From contig BFEA01000122.1 in assembly GCA_003427395.1 (NCBI GenBank), positions 954,243-974,283 of the forward strand: a DNA stretch of 20,041 bases. The letters are read 5' to 3'. Of this stretch, positions 9,208 through 17,415 are shown in pieces. The DNA is from Chara braunii (taxonomy: Eukaryota > Streptophyta > Charophyceae > Charales > Characeae). Every line of letters begins with the position of its first letter. Positions within the stretch are counted from its first letter, which is position 1. Under the pieces are notes generated by a model. It saw only the letters and a list, made by a program, of their open reading frames with translations, ran no database searches and was not told where the DNA came from. A program made the position numbers and the translations under genes.

Positions 9208-9296
9208 ATCTCCTGAATAAAAGTCCAATACTATAACCAATAGTGTTGGGCCCCAGGCTGGGTCTAGTATTGACGTATACTTAAATAAACAAATAC
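9148..9296. repeat. Left copy of a 149-bp direct duplication flanking the adapter
   Basis: From CCTCAGCGCTATTCTGATAG to the end ATAAACAAATAC this segment is base-for-base identical to 9335-9483. The two copies are separated only by the adapter sequence, so one of them is probably an assembly duplicate. Confidence 0.98.
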
Positions 9297-9334
9297 CTGT
9301 CTCTTATACACATCTAGATGTGTATAAGAGACAG
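9297..9334. other. Nextera mate-pair junction adapter (two inverted Tn5 mosaic ends): artefact
   Basis: The 38 bases are the 19-bp hyperactive Tn5 mosaic end CTGTCTCTTATACACATCT followed directly by its exact reverse complement. This head-to-head pair is the junction adapter of Nextera mate-pair libraries. It is not expected in algal DNA, and no transposase is present. It is untrimmed library sequence carried into the assembly. Confidence 0.97.
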
Positions 9335-9483
9335 CCTCAGCGCTATTCTGATAGTCCTACGTCGTCGCCGCTCGATCTCGATCTCGATCCCTGAATCTCC
9401 TGAATAAAAGTCCAATACTATAACCAATAGTGTTGGGCCCCAGGCTGGGTCTAGTATTGACGTATACTTAAATAAACAAATAC
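9335..9483. repeat. Right copy of the 149-bp direct duplication
   Basis: Identical to 9148-9296 over all 149 bases, a length close to a 150-base read. After the last shared base the sequence continues as TGCGCACATGCG, presumably true genomic sequence. Confidence 0.98.
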
Positions 9484-10370
9484 TGCGCACATGCGGGTCT
9501 ACCGAAACATTTCAAAAGCATATCATTGCTGATGTCGTCCTCCACACGTACGCACGAGTCACAGGCAAGTGCATCAATCAACGAGACATAATCTCTTTAA
9601 TCCTAGTTTAATCAGAATAAAAAGACATGGTCGGCGATCACGCCAACTCTTCGGCCATAAAAAAAACCACGCGCACCTTAAGTCTGAGCGCCCACACACT
9701 CTCTACTCTAGTCAACCATCCAGTCAATGTAAACCACAGACACAACCGCGCCTCGTGCATAATACTTAATTTTAAACCAAAACTATTTTCTGTTGCCTGC
9801 AAAAACTAGGGCAGATACCCATGTAAGGGTATTCGCACCGACACTGTGTATGAATCTTCCCATGTTTTAGAGAAAGAACATCCCGATTTCTGTATGTTTG
9901 ATAAAGCGTCGAAAAAAAACCAAGAGATTATCTCTTAAAAATGTCGTTGTAGTCCATTGACAGTCAACAGTGTTCAGTAGCCACTGATTCAGTCCCGTTG
10001 CCAAAGTGTTGACGAGGTTCTACTGGTTTCACTACACGCAGTCCGGTCGAAGATTTCGATCATCGCCATTGGTGTTGGTCGCCAAGATGGTTATTTCGAT
10101 CTAGTTTTATTCATATTGACGTATACACCGTCGTACTGATAGTCTTCATACCTGTTGACGAAATGCCTGGCAACACTCACTATAATGGTCGCCTGCAATC
10201 GAGCTATGCACCCGATCGTTTTTTTTTTAAGAAGAAAGAGCATTCTTGGTTTGCAGATTGATATAGTCGAGGGAGAGACATCGAGAAGAAGAAGGACAAG
10301 AGAAAACGAGAGAATAGCAGGAGTACCGTAGGAGATTGACGAGAAAGGGCGAGCAATTTGTCCGTTTCAT
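9484..10370. other. Non-coding stretch, no gene recognised
   Basis: No convincing reading frame: ORFs at 9569-9769 and 9627-9809 overlap in different frames and have no family features. It contains the short palindrome AAGAGAT-T-ATCTCTT near 9925 and the hairpin GATACCC/GGGTATT at 9814-9833. Confidence 0.5.
9814..9833 (+). other. Hairpin GATACCC/GGGTATT
   Basis: A 7-bp stem including one G.T pair, with loop ATGTAA. Sequence and flanks (ATACCC, GGGTATT, then CGCACCGACAC) resemble the hairpin at 17373-17394, so the two may be dispersed copies of one element. Confidence 0.45.
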
Positions 10371-10375
10371 TTTAC

Positions 10376-10407
10376 ATGCACCTAGCTGCGGTATTGACCA
10401 GGTGCAT
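10376..10407. other. Perfect 8-bp hairpin ATGCACCT/AGGTGCAT
   Basis: ATGCACCT (10376-10383) pairs with AGGTGCAT (10400-10407) across a 16-nt loop. One or two of this quality are expected by chance in 20 kb. Confidence 0.4.
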
Positions 10408-10816
10408 TGAGCTAGAGAACGGCGAAGAAGACAGGAATAGGGAGCGTGAGGCAGCCGCGAAGTTGGAGATGTGTTCTTGGTAGTGCAGTGAATCTAAGTT
10501 GTGCGTGAGAAAAGTGATAAAAGCTGAGTGAACCTACCCATGTCATAGCGGAAGATTCAGCTTCGTTTGATATGAGTTAGAGCAAAGCGGTTGGCGATTT
10601 CAACGACTTGTATCGCTGACGAGCATGCAGGGCAGACAATAAGCGGGCATTAGTATTGTGCGCGTGCACAAGAGAGGGAGAGAAAGGGGCTTATCTGTTA
10701 GTCGGGATCCTGAGGTCGGAGACTTACCTGTTGGCAGGTGCATTGCCTATCCTAGTTGATGGAAGTGGAGTGAAGCCAGCGCGAGGGTCGCAGTCAAAAA
10801 CATTACAAGAGGGGAA

Positions 10817-10862
10817 TGGACCCGGCAACTGGCTATGAATAGCCAGTGTCTGGCCGGGTTCG
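10817..10862 (+). other. Very stable compound hairpin
   Basis: Inner stem ACTGGCTAT (10828-10836) pairs perfectly with ATAGCCAGT (10839-10847) around a 2-nt turn GA. Outer stem ACCCGGC (10820-10826) pairs with GCCGGGT (10853-10859), extended outward by G.T, G-C and T.G pairs. The internal loop is A against GTCTG. About 19 pairs in 46 nt is far beyond chance. Confidence 0.75.
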
Positions 10863-12665
10863 GCAGAAGATTCAGTCTCATTTTGCACAGTGGTCCTTCA
10901 TCAAGGTGGTTACCATCACCTTCATCAAGGAGGTCCTCGCTATCATCAGGATCGGGGTACTAATCTGCGGTGGTCATAGGGGTCGTCGCAACAACAACCT
11001 TTGTATGTAGTGTTAATGCCTCTCGCATGAATGGTCAACTTGTAAGTGGCTAGTCACTGTGCAATAGTATTCCAAGCGCTGAGTGTTGAGTAGGAGAGAG
11101 AATGGCTAATATCCGGTGTGATAGTGAGGGTATACCTCGGGAGATTTCTGATTTCGCTCCTCCATCGACGACATATTAATGCACTTTGGTCTTCTGGATT
11201 TACTTGGACTGCTTGGCCTTCATTAAGGTTTGCAATCCGGGAGCCTGCGTTAGGCCGCGGACCAGGGGGGCGGTGGTCCGAGTCGTGCACATGGTTTATC
11301 AAGAAGTTCGATAATTTTACAACTTCAGGTCATACAACAGGCAAATAGTACTTATTGTCGGTCGTTGGGCCTTGCTGCGTTCATTTTATACGCATACGGC
11401 GCATGTTGAACTTTCCGTTGAGCTTCTCCTGCGCAGCGCTGTGAGTTGCAGTATATCATTGGGGTGGTTGTGCACAGACGCCATGCTTTTGCCATGCCCA
11501 CTGATTTGCGTAGGACACTTGCTGAGCACCTTGCCCCACGAATACTACACGAGGTAGCCTAGCTGTGCACGCCTTATTTCGATGTGTTCCTGTTTACTAC
11601 TGAACCGCATAAAGCATCCAACTGTACGACATTGTACATGTTGAACATCCCAACCTGTTGTTATGGCTCATTGCGCCGGTGAAGCTTTTGCTTGGCCCTA
11701 TCAATCTGTTTGGCTGGTACGAGCAACTGCTGTGGGTGTTGTTTTTCCTTGCCAATACTGATGAGCTTGCTGAGCATACTGCGGGGTTTCCACTGTGCAA
11801 TGCTATGCATATTGTTGAGTACATTGTTGTGCGTTGTGTTGTGTACATAGTTGAGTGCACACTGCTGTGTATTGATAAGTGCGACATCGTGACATCTGTG
11901 TTAGGTGCTATGTGCTGCCAGAGAACCTGGTTGTTGCGCACGGTTGCTAAGCGCACAACTTCAGTGGGTTGCCGGATTTTGATTGCATACTGAATAAAGC
12001 ACAAGGGTATGTTCTATCTGAACATGATTATTTTAAACTGCGTGGTTACAAATTGGTCAGATGTTGAGGCGAAGTGGTGTAAGAGTGTGATCAGGTTTTG
12101 CGGACAAGTTACTGCTACGATTTGCGAGCCTATTAGGAGGTAGCTACTTGCGTTTTGGTCGTGGTTTAACCGACTCCACTACATTCTTTTGGCCACCATT
12201 GCGTGGCCCTCAGGCGATTGAAGGTTGCAAGACCCTCTCTTATGAGTTGAGTTGTCCCATTATTGGATCTCGAGAGTCTGACTTATCTCCTTCTGCCTTT
12301 CTTACTCTAAGTCTAGTATGAGGTTACGAGAGGAAGGCGATAGGCGGGATTGCAACCCGTAGGACCGCATCAAGACGTTGTGGGAGGTCCACCCACCGAT
12401 TGTGGGAGCTCTGTCGGAGCCCAGACGGGGTTCTGGAGGCAGGGAACATTCAGGTATAATGCTCGTTTTACGCGTGTGATTCCTTCCCTTAAACTGTATT
12501 ACCCGTTGCTTTTGTGCGCCTGTAAGTATGACTGAGAAAGCTAATTGCTTTTGTTTGTCTTGAATTCAGGATTTGATCTGAAAGGTAAAATTGACAAGTA
12601 TGTATGATAAAGTTAGATTATCTGTGTGAATTCGGACAGAATGAGATAGTGACATTATTTGTTGT
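10863..12665. other. Non-coding stretch with weak internal repeats
   Basis: No gene is recognised. A hairpin CGGACCA/TGGTCCG with a G-rich loop lies at 11258-11280. Around 11750-11910 there is a degenerate short repeat (TTGCTGAGCA, TTGTTGAGTA, AGTTGAGTGC, TTGATAAGTGC) that creates overlapping ORFs on both strands (11597-12004 minus, 11658-11993 plus). I do not believe these encode proteins. Confidence 0.45.
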
Positions 12666-12671
12666 TATGTT

Positions 12672-13077
12672 GCGGAGGCAGGGCGAACGCATAAGTTGCG
12701 GGCTGTTCGACCACACACACCTGTTGCTTGTTTAGGCGGAGCTAGACTACTCATAAGTTGAGTAGCCTGGTTCTACGGTATGTGTCTTTGTGTGGGCTGA
12801 CTAGCCACACCATAAGTTGGTGTGGTCTAGTTATATGCCTTTCGTCGTTTGTTCAGGCAAAGGCTGGACCCCTCATAAGTTGAGGTGGTTCAATTCCTTG
12901 TGTATGTCGAACGTTCAGGCTGACCAGCCTCACCATAAGTTGGTGCGGCCCGGTCATACGCCTTATGTTGACTGTCTAGGCAGAAACTGACCACACCATA
13001 AGTTGGTGTGAATCAGTCATATGCCTTATGTTTACTTGGCAAGTCACACCATAAGTTGGTGTGACCAAGTCATGAGC
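12672..13077 (+). repeat. Array block A (units 1-7, best preserved)
   Basis: Seven units in order. Unit 1: CGAAC..GC/GC..GTTCG. Unit 2: CTAG-a-CTACTC/GAGTAG-c-CTGG. Unit 3: GACTAGCCACACC/GGTGTGG-t-CTAGTT. Unit 4: TGGACC-CCTC/GAGG-t-GGTTCA. Unit 5: TGACC-a-GCC-t-CACC/GGTG-c-GGC-cc-GGTCA. Unit 6: ACTGA-c-CACACC/GGTGTG-aa-TCAGT. Unit 7: ACTTGG-caag-TCACACC/GGTGTGA-CCAAGT. A degenerate CATAAGTGG follows at 13084. Confidence 0.85.
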
Positions 13078-13139
13078 CGCGAACATAAGTGGAACCTAAG
13101 TATACAATCAATTACAATTATAATACTATGTATATCATT

Positions 13140-13400
13140 TGCAGGTTGGACGTCATAAGTTGGGAGATCTAGCCATATAAGCCGGTAGCAGATAAAGCAT
13201 AGGGGAAATAAGATTCAGAGTATAAAATTGAGTGGTAACTTTGGGCAGGCTGACTCATCCATAAGTTGGGTAGTTGGTCCTATGCCCCTGATAACACAAA
13301 AGTAGAGAGATGTATAAAACTTGGTTGTTTCTTTTTCTAAACGTAACCTATATTTGGGTGGAGATCCTCATAAGTTGAGGTGACCTAACCACTCATCCGA
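13140..13400 (+). repeat. Sparse middle units of the array
   Basis: Three units with ATAAGTT at 13155, 13261 and 13370 lie about 105 bp apart, separated by AT-rich unrelated sequence. Their stems are weaker: GGTTGGA/TCTAGCC, GACT-c-ATCC/GGGT-AGTT and CCTC/GAGG. Several of their pairs are G.T. They look either degraded or interrupted by inserted sequence. Confidence 0.7.
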
Positions 13401-13437
13401 AGACAGAAAAATATTGTGGATCTATTTATTGAATGTA

Positions 13438-13780
13438 GTTGTGTTGCGGAGGTTGAGCGAACGTATAAGTTGCGGGTTGTTCAGTCACATGCATTTGTTG
13501 CTTGTTTAGGTAGGCTAGACTACCCATAAGTTGAGTAGCCTAGTTCTACGGTATATTTCATCGTGTGGGTTGGCTAGGCACATCATAAGTTGGCATGTCC
13601 TGGTCATATGTCTTTCGTCGTTTGTTTAGGCAGAGGGTGGTTCAGTTATTTGTGTATGCCGAAAGTTTAGGCTGACCAGCCTCACCATAAGTTGGTGCGG
13701 CGGTCATACACCTTATGTCACTCGTTCAGGCAGAGGTTAATCACACCATAAGTTGGTGTGATGAGTTTTATGCCTTATGT
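13438..13780 (+). repeat. Array block B, a repeat of block A with one unit eroded
   Basis: Units at 13465, 13526, 13585, 13687 and 13748 match block A units 1, 2, 3, 5 and 6 in order, and share the lead-in TGTTGCGGAGG. The place of unit 4 (about 13631-13660) keeps its flanks (GGTGGTTCA, TGTGTATG) but has lost the hairpin and loop by an internal deletion. Confidence 0.8.
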
Positions 13781-13794
13781 TTATTCGTTGAACA

Positions 13795-14262
13795 TAGTTG
13801 TATTGCGAAGGATGGACGAACGCATAAATTGCAGGCTGTTCGGTTATTCGCGCATGTGGTTTTGTCTAGGCTGGGATGAACTACTCATAAGTTGGGTAGC
13901 CTGGTTCTACGTCATATGTCGCTGTTTAAGCTGGCTAGGCACTTCATAAGTTGGTGTGTTTTAGTCATATGCCTCTTGTCGTTGTTCAGGCTAAGGCTGA
14001 CCCCTCATAAGTTGAGGACGTTCAATTCTTTATGTATGCCGAGCGTTCAGGCTGACCAACCTCACCATAAGTTGGTGCGACCCGGTCATACGCCTTATGT
14101 CGATCGTCTAGGCAGAAATTGGTCACACCATAAGTTGGTGTGATTTGGTTATGCCCTACGCATACTTGTGCTACCCGACTAGGGCACCATAAGTTGGTGT
14201 GGCGTAATCATATCAACTGGTAGGTCAGTCGCATCCATAAGTTGGGTTGGTTGATCCTATGT
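13795..14262 (+). repeat. Array block C, a third repeat of the six-unit order
   Basis: Units at 13824, 13887, 13946, 14007, 14067 and 14130 follow the same order as block A, offset about 360 bp from block B for the first three. Two further units (14189, 14237) close the array. Unit 1 has the only loop variant, ATAAATT. Unit 2 has CTACTC/GGGTAG, with a T.G wobble where block A has T-A. Confidence 0.8.
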
Positions 14263-15010
14263 CCTAGGTAAGGAAGAGTAAAAAGAGAATAACGAGGATT
14301 TTTGAACGAACTATGCGACTAGGAAAGGAAACCTGAGGGTTGGCGAGAGATGCTGTTGCAATCACCTATGTATGCTTTTGAGAAACTATCTCTGGGGATT
14401 TCTCTTTTAGTAGGATAGTTACTTTAGATGCTCGTTAAGTGCTGAAGCTATAGGTAGGTGAGATAGGTGTTGGGAGGGAAGCTTGGGATAAGATAGGACT
14501 GACCCTACTAGGCGTTAGGATCGGTGTTAGCTCACGATGTCAGCTTCAAGAAGGAATCGTGCAGACTATCGCCAGTTCTAAGTATCAAGTAAGTGTTAGG
14601 AGATATAGTTGTGTTTGGTTTTACATTTTTGGTTTTGTATAAATCTTGACAGTCTAATAAAGCGGGGTCGAAATTTTTACAAATCTGAAAAAGTTAGTCA
14701 TTTTTGGACTCCTGAAAATTCGAAAAAGACAATTTTCCTACGGGAAGCGCTGCCGAAATTTTGTAGAATTTAGGGAGTTAGAATATTTTCTACCAGGAAG
14801 AATTTGGCAATCAACCCTGTCTTGAGGAGATGCTGCCAAAATTGTCAGTAGTTTCTGGAATCCATTGGAATAAGAAGAGAGACAAGTTAGTAGAGGAGTT
14901 AGGCCTCGACATGGAGTATGTTTTCTTTAAACATAGTATTGGTCCGTTTTGACATGGACTGTGATGCAGGTTTGCAAATTCGATTAAAGGCTGATTCGTT
15001 CGGACTGACT
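14263..15010. other. Non-coding stretch, no gene recognised
   Basis: I see no convincing coding frame or RNA gene. The part 14600-14800 is AT-rich with T and A runs. No further ATAAGTT units occur. Confidence 0.5.
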
Positions 15011-15013
15011 ATT

Positions 15014-15033
15014 CTGTTATCTTTTGATAACAG
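15014..15033. other. Hairpin CTGTTATC-TTTT-GATAACAG
   Basis: A perfect 8-bp stem with a TTTT loop. Few of this quality are expected by chance in 20 kb. It lies shortly before the diverged duplication. Confidence 0.5.
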
Positions 15034-15264
15034 GCCGGTTTATGACACAACTTCTCTGCTTCTTCATCTCAACCTAAGACCTTGACTGCCACCACAGGTT
15101 TGAACCTTTGTACCACCCACTCTCCACAAGATACGGAAAAGGGTGTGGTGATCAACCGTCTTGGCGGTTGTTTAGCGTCGAGAGATTAACCCCTCAAGGC
15201 GCGTGTCAACCGACACTTGAGTGTCGAACGTGGCCCCGAAGATTATCGAGGGTCGCGTGATTAT

Positions 15265-15282
15265 GAGTACTACATAGTACTC
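15265..15282. other. Perfect palindrome GAGTACTA-CA-TAGTACTC
   Basis: An 8-bp stem with a 2-nt turn in copy 1 of the 594-bp duplication. In copy 2 (about 15861-15878) the 3' arm is unchanged while the 5' arm has changed to GGGCACTA, leaving one C.A and one G.T. Confidence 0.6.
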
Positions 15283-15978
15283 CATCATTGCGACTGCGTA
15301 TGCTTGCATTGCTAGTCAAAATGAGAAAGGCCTAGCGCTCGCACAATTTTATGATTGAGTCTCGCACGTGACGCCTAACCGATTGCTGTGTTAGAAGGTT
15401 ATGGGACAGTCGCTCAAAAGAAAAGGCGACTCTCCGCTAAGCCTTTCCCCTGGACACGACTGTCCTAATTGACAGGCACTCGGGTTTTTGGATGGGTCAG
15501 ACCTACAAGCCATACTTAGTTTGTAAGGTTTCATCGGCTTACTTTTGTTTCATCTTTGTTGTTGTCGCTGTTTTTTTTCTCCTTGTTTTTAATTTATTGC
15601 GGTGGAATGATAAGGTTCCGGGCAGAAGGGTAAGCGTGTCGCTAGTGGTGCGCCAGACAACTCACCACCACTCCAAATTCCTTCCTGCCCTAGACACCAT
15701 CTTACCTCGCACCCTTTAGGGCACCGCAGGGTGCAGAAGATGACAAGGGTCTCAGGCCGCCTTTGCGCTTGCTAAAGGTTTACCCTTTTTAGCGCGCGCT
15801 TCAGCCAACGTCTGAGCATCGAGAGTGATCCCATGATTTAGATGGGACCGCACCTTTATGGGCACTACATAGTACTCCATCATTGCTACTGCTCATGTAT
15901 TCATGCATGGTTGGTCATTATGAGGGAGACTTGTAAAATAGCGTCATATTTGTACATAATTCTGCGTCTGGCTTTGAC

Positions 15979-16013
15979 ACGCCTTGACCCGAAAAAAGTT
16001 ATGGGTCAAGCGT
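15979..16013 (+). other. Hairpin with 11 pairs and one bulge
   Basis: ACGC (15979-15982), bulged C, TTGACCC (15984-15990) pairs with GGGTCAA-GCGT (16003-16013) across a 12-nt loop GAAAAAAGTTAT. The matching position in copy 1 has a different but also paired stem, TAACC/GGTTA. Confidence 0.6.
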
Positions 16014-16090
16014 CGTTTGTTCTCTCAGAGAGTATCGCGTGGTTAGAATGACTATCCTAGTTGACCGGCGTAGGGTCGCGTCCGAGAGAT

Positions 16091-16800
16091 CAGCGCCTCA
16101 GGCGACGGTTCACGTACGGGTTCGATTCGGGCGTTGACCGCGAGTACCCCTTATGCTACAGCGAACGAGAAACGCCCTCGGTCGGGCCACCTCTGCGATT
16201 GCATACGAAAAACGTTCGCACGTGGTTCGATAGCTCAGCGGGGATACGTCCACCTAAGGGATGGTGACAGCTCCCGAGGGTGGAGGTAAGACGTGCCTCG
16301 CATAACCCTGTCCTGTCGTAGGGACCCGCGAGAGGTACGGCTGGCGCACTTGGTCGGAGTGACAATCACGCTCTACGACGAAGTCCTGCAAAATCCTACG
16401 TGATGCGGCCGAGAGGGTCTCCCTGCGGGACCGATGCGCTCGACAGCGCCACATGACGCTCCTCCTTTACGTTAGTTTTAGTTTTATTGATTTTTTTTTT
16501 TTTTTCTCTTCGTTGGCAACAACCAACGATCACGTCAAATTCGTGGGGCAACTCACAAATTGTTGAAATACAGACCCGAGTTTAAGTCCTGATGGACTCG
16601 CAATTCAGGTTGGGTCACTTCTCGATTGATGTGTGTCCTCCTTGCGCAGGGGCCATGCTGATCCGCGCGCGACCAATCTCGACTGTGTGATCTCTCAGAT
16701 CAAGCGGTCAAAATCGACCGCGTCGCTTCAGACTTGGAAAGGGGCAGCTCCAAAAGGAGCTGGCCCAGTAGGATCTGTCAGCTTCGATCCTTGAATTTGT
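16091..16800. other. Non-coding, partly GC-rich
   Basis: The part 16090-16450 is GC-rich with overlapping short ORFs on both strands, none recognised. It then passes a T-run (about 16491-16505). Two small hairpins are GCGGTC/GACCGC (about 16703-16720) and GGGC-AGCTCC-AAAA-GGAGCT-g-GCCC (about 16742-16766). Confidence 0.45.
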
Positions 16801-16816
16801 GAGGTGGAAGTTCGAC

Positions 16817-17245
16817 ATGATACCTACTGGACTAGTTCCTATTCGTGGTATTGCAGGAGCAACTCTCCTATTTGAAGGGCTTTTCTCCGTGGACTGCGCA
16901 CATATGGCTAGGCAGGCTTTGCCTGCCCGCCCTCTCTTCCATAGTCAACCACCTATCGACAACTTGAGCGGCCACCCAACTGTGAAGGCCGCGTCGCCGA
17001 CTCTCGACTCTTGGCGCGGAATCAATCTCGTAGCCCAAGAAAACAATAAAAAGAAATCAGGCCTCTTATTCCTCCCGCGTCGTGGCCCCATACCCGACGT
17101 GTTCCTCTTTTCAGCCTACTTAGACCCTGAATATGATAAGTCTAGCTTTAACGATCCTCTGTCCGCGTGCCTCTGCGGCCTTGACAAAAACGAAACATTG
17201 CCAGTTAATCTCGTTACTCTCGGACGCTACAGGCGTTCGAACTAA
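16817..17245 (+). CDS. Possible hypothetical protein ORF (142 aa)
   Basis: The longest plain ATG-to-stop frame in the right half, beginning MIPTGLVPIRGIAGATLLFE and ending NLVTLGRYRRSN. It has a mildly hydrophobic N-terminus and a KKK stretch near the middle. No domain or family is recognised. It overlaps the hairpin GGCAGGC-TTT-GCCTGCC (about 16912-16928), which encodes QALPARP. A frame of this length can arise by chance in 20 kb and there is no supporting context, so I rate it low. Confidence 0.18.
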   Translation: MIPTGLVPIRGIAGATLLFEGLFSVDCAHMARQALPARPLFHSQPPIDNLSGHPTVKAASPTLDSWRGINLVAQENNKKKSGLLFLPRRGPIPDVFLFSAYLDPEYDKSSFNDPLSACLCGLDKNETLPVNLVTLGRYRRSN

Positions 17246-17365
17246 AGTTCAAAAACTTTTAATCCCTTAGTCATAGGTTCAGTCTGAATGAACTTTTGAC
17301 AAACGTCAGTCTCATCAAGTCCTTCAATTCAACGAAAGAGTCGGACAACGTTCGAGGTTTGAAAT

Positions 17366-17415
17366 CCCCGACAAATACCCTTGTCAGGGTATTTGCCCTG
17401 ACACCGCTATCGGGG
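17366..17415 (+). other. Nested hairpin with an alternative competing fold
   Basis: Outer CCCCGA (17366-17371) pairs with TCGGGG (17410-17415). Inner AAATACCCT (17373-17381) pairs with AGGGTATTT (17386-17394), loop TGTC. A second hairpin, GTCAGGG (17383-17389) with CCCTGAC (17396-17402), uses the inner 3' arm and so excludes the 9-bp stem while remaining compatible with the outer stem. Confidence 0.7.

Larger units (their letters stand above)
12670..14262 (+). repeat. Tandem array of 23 hairpin units with invariant ATAAGTT loop
   Basis: The 7-mer ATAAGTT starts at 12691, 12753, 12812, 12875, 12935, 12998, 13051, 13155, 13261, 13370, 13465, 13526, 13585, 13687, 13748, 13887, 13946, 14007, 14067, 14130, 14189 and 14237, with the variant ATAAATT at 13824. 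All are on the + strand. Each is closed by C-G (T-G at 13465) and flanked by complementary arms: CTACTC/GAGTAG, CCACACC/GGTGTGG, CCTC/GAGG, CACC/GGTG, TCACACC/GGTGTGA, ATCC/GGGT. Most arms continue through a bulge into a second helix such as ACTTGG/CCAAGT or TGACC/GGTCA, and several are framed by AGGC...GCCT. Spacing is mostly 59-63 bp, with five gaps near 95-109. Loop constancy with stem covariation points to a structured RNA or a hairpin-forming DNA element. I know no named family that fits. Confidence 0.9.
15130..16090 (+). repeat. Diverged tandem duplication, offset ~594 bp, with conserved hairpins
   Basis: Three anchors recur at a constant offset of 592-595 bp: CGCGTGTCAACC (about 15200) with CGCGCTTCAGCC (about 15794); TACATAGTACTCCATCATTG (15271 and 15866); GACTGTCCTAATTGACAGGC (15458) with GACTATCCTAGTTGACCGGC (16050). 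Between anchors the copies have diverged strongly. Copy 1 holds GAGTACTA-CA-TAGTACTC (15265-15282) and AGTCGC/GCGACT (15408-15431). Copy 2 holds ACGC-c-TTGACCC/GGGTCAA-GCGT (15979-16013). The ORFs here are short and unconvincing. Confidence 0.75.

Noticed and set aside
9297-9334. Natural Tn5/IS50 or a miniature inverted-repeat transposon
   Set aside because: The sequence is the engineered mosaic end, exactly back to back with nothing between, as in library adapters, and the flanking duplication is 149 bp rather than the 9 bp made by Tn5.
11597-12004. 135-aa minus and 111-aa plus overlapping ORFs
   Set aside because: Both come from a degenerate TTGAGTG-type repeat read in opposite directions; neither has a plausible family.
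12670-14262. CRISPR array
   Set aside because: The constant part is only 7-9 bases inside a variable palindrome, there is no identical 23-47 bp repeat, no cas genes, and the context is eukaryotic.
12670-14262. tRNA anticodon arms (7-nt loop with T at the second position, AAG as would-be anticodon)
   Set aside because: No D arm, T arm or acceptor stem surrounds the hairpins, position 37 would be T, and spacing does not fit tRNA genes.
16100-16250. tRNA gene or tRNA-derived SINE, from the B-box-like GGTTCGATTC (about 16109) and A-box-like TAGCTCAGCGG (about 16230)
   Set aside because: The boxes are in the wrong order and no cloverleaf can be drawn around either.
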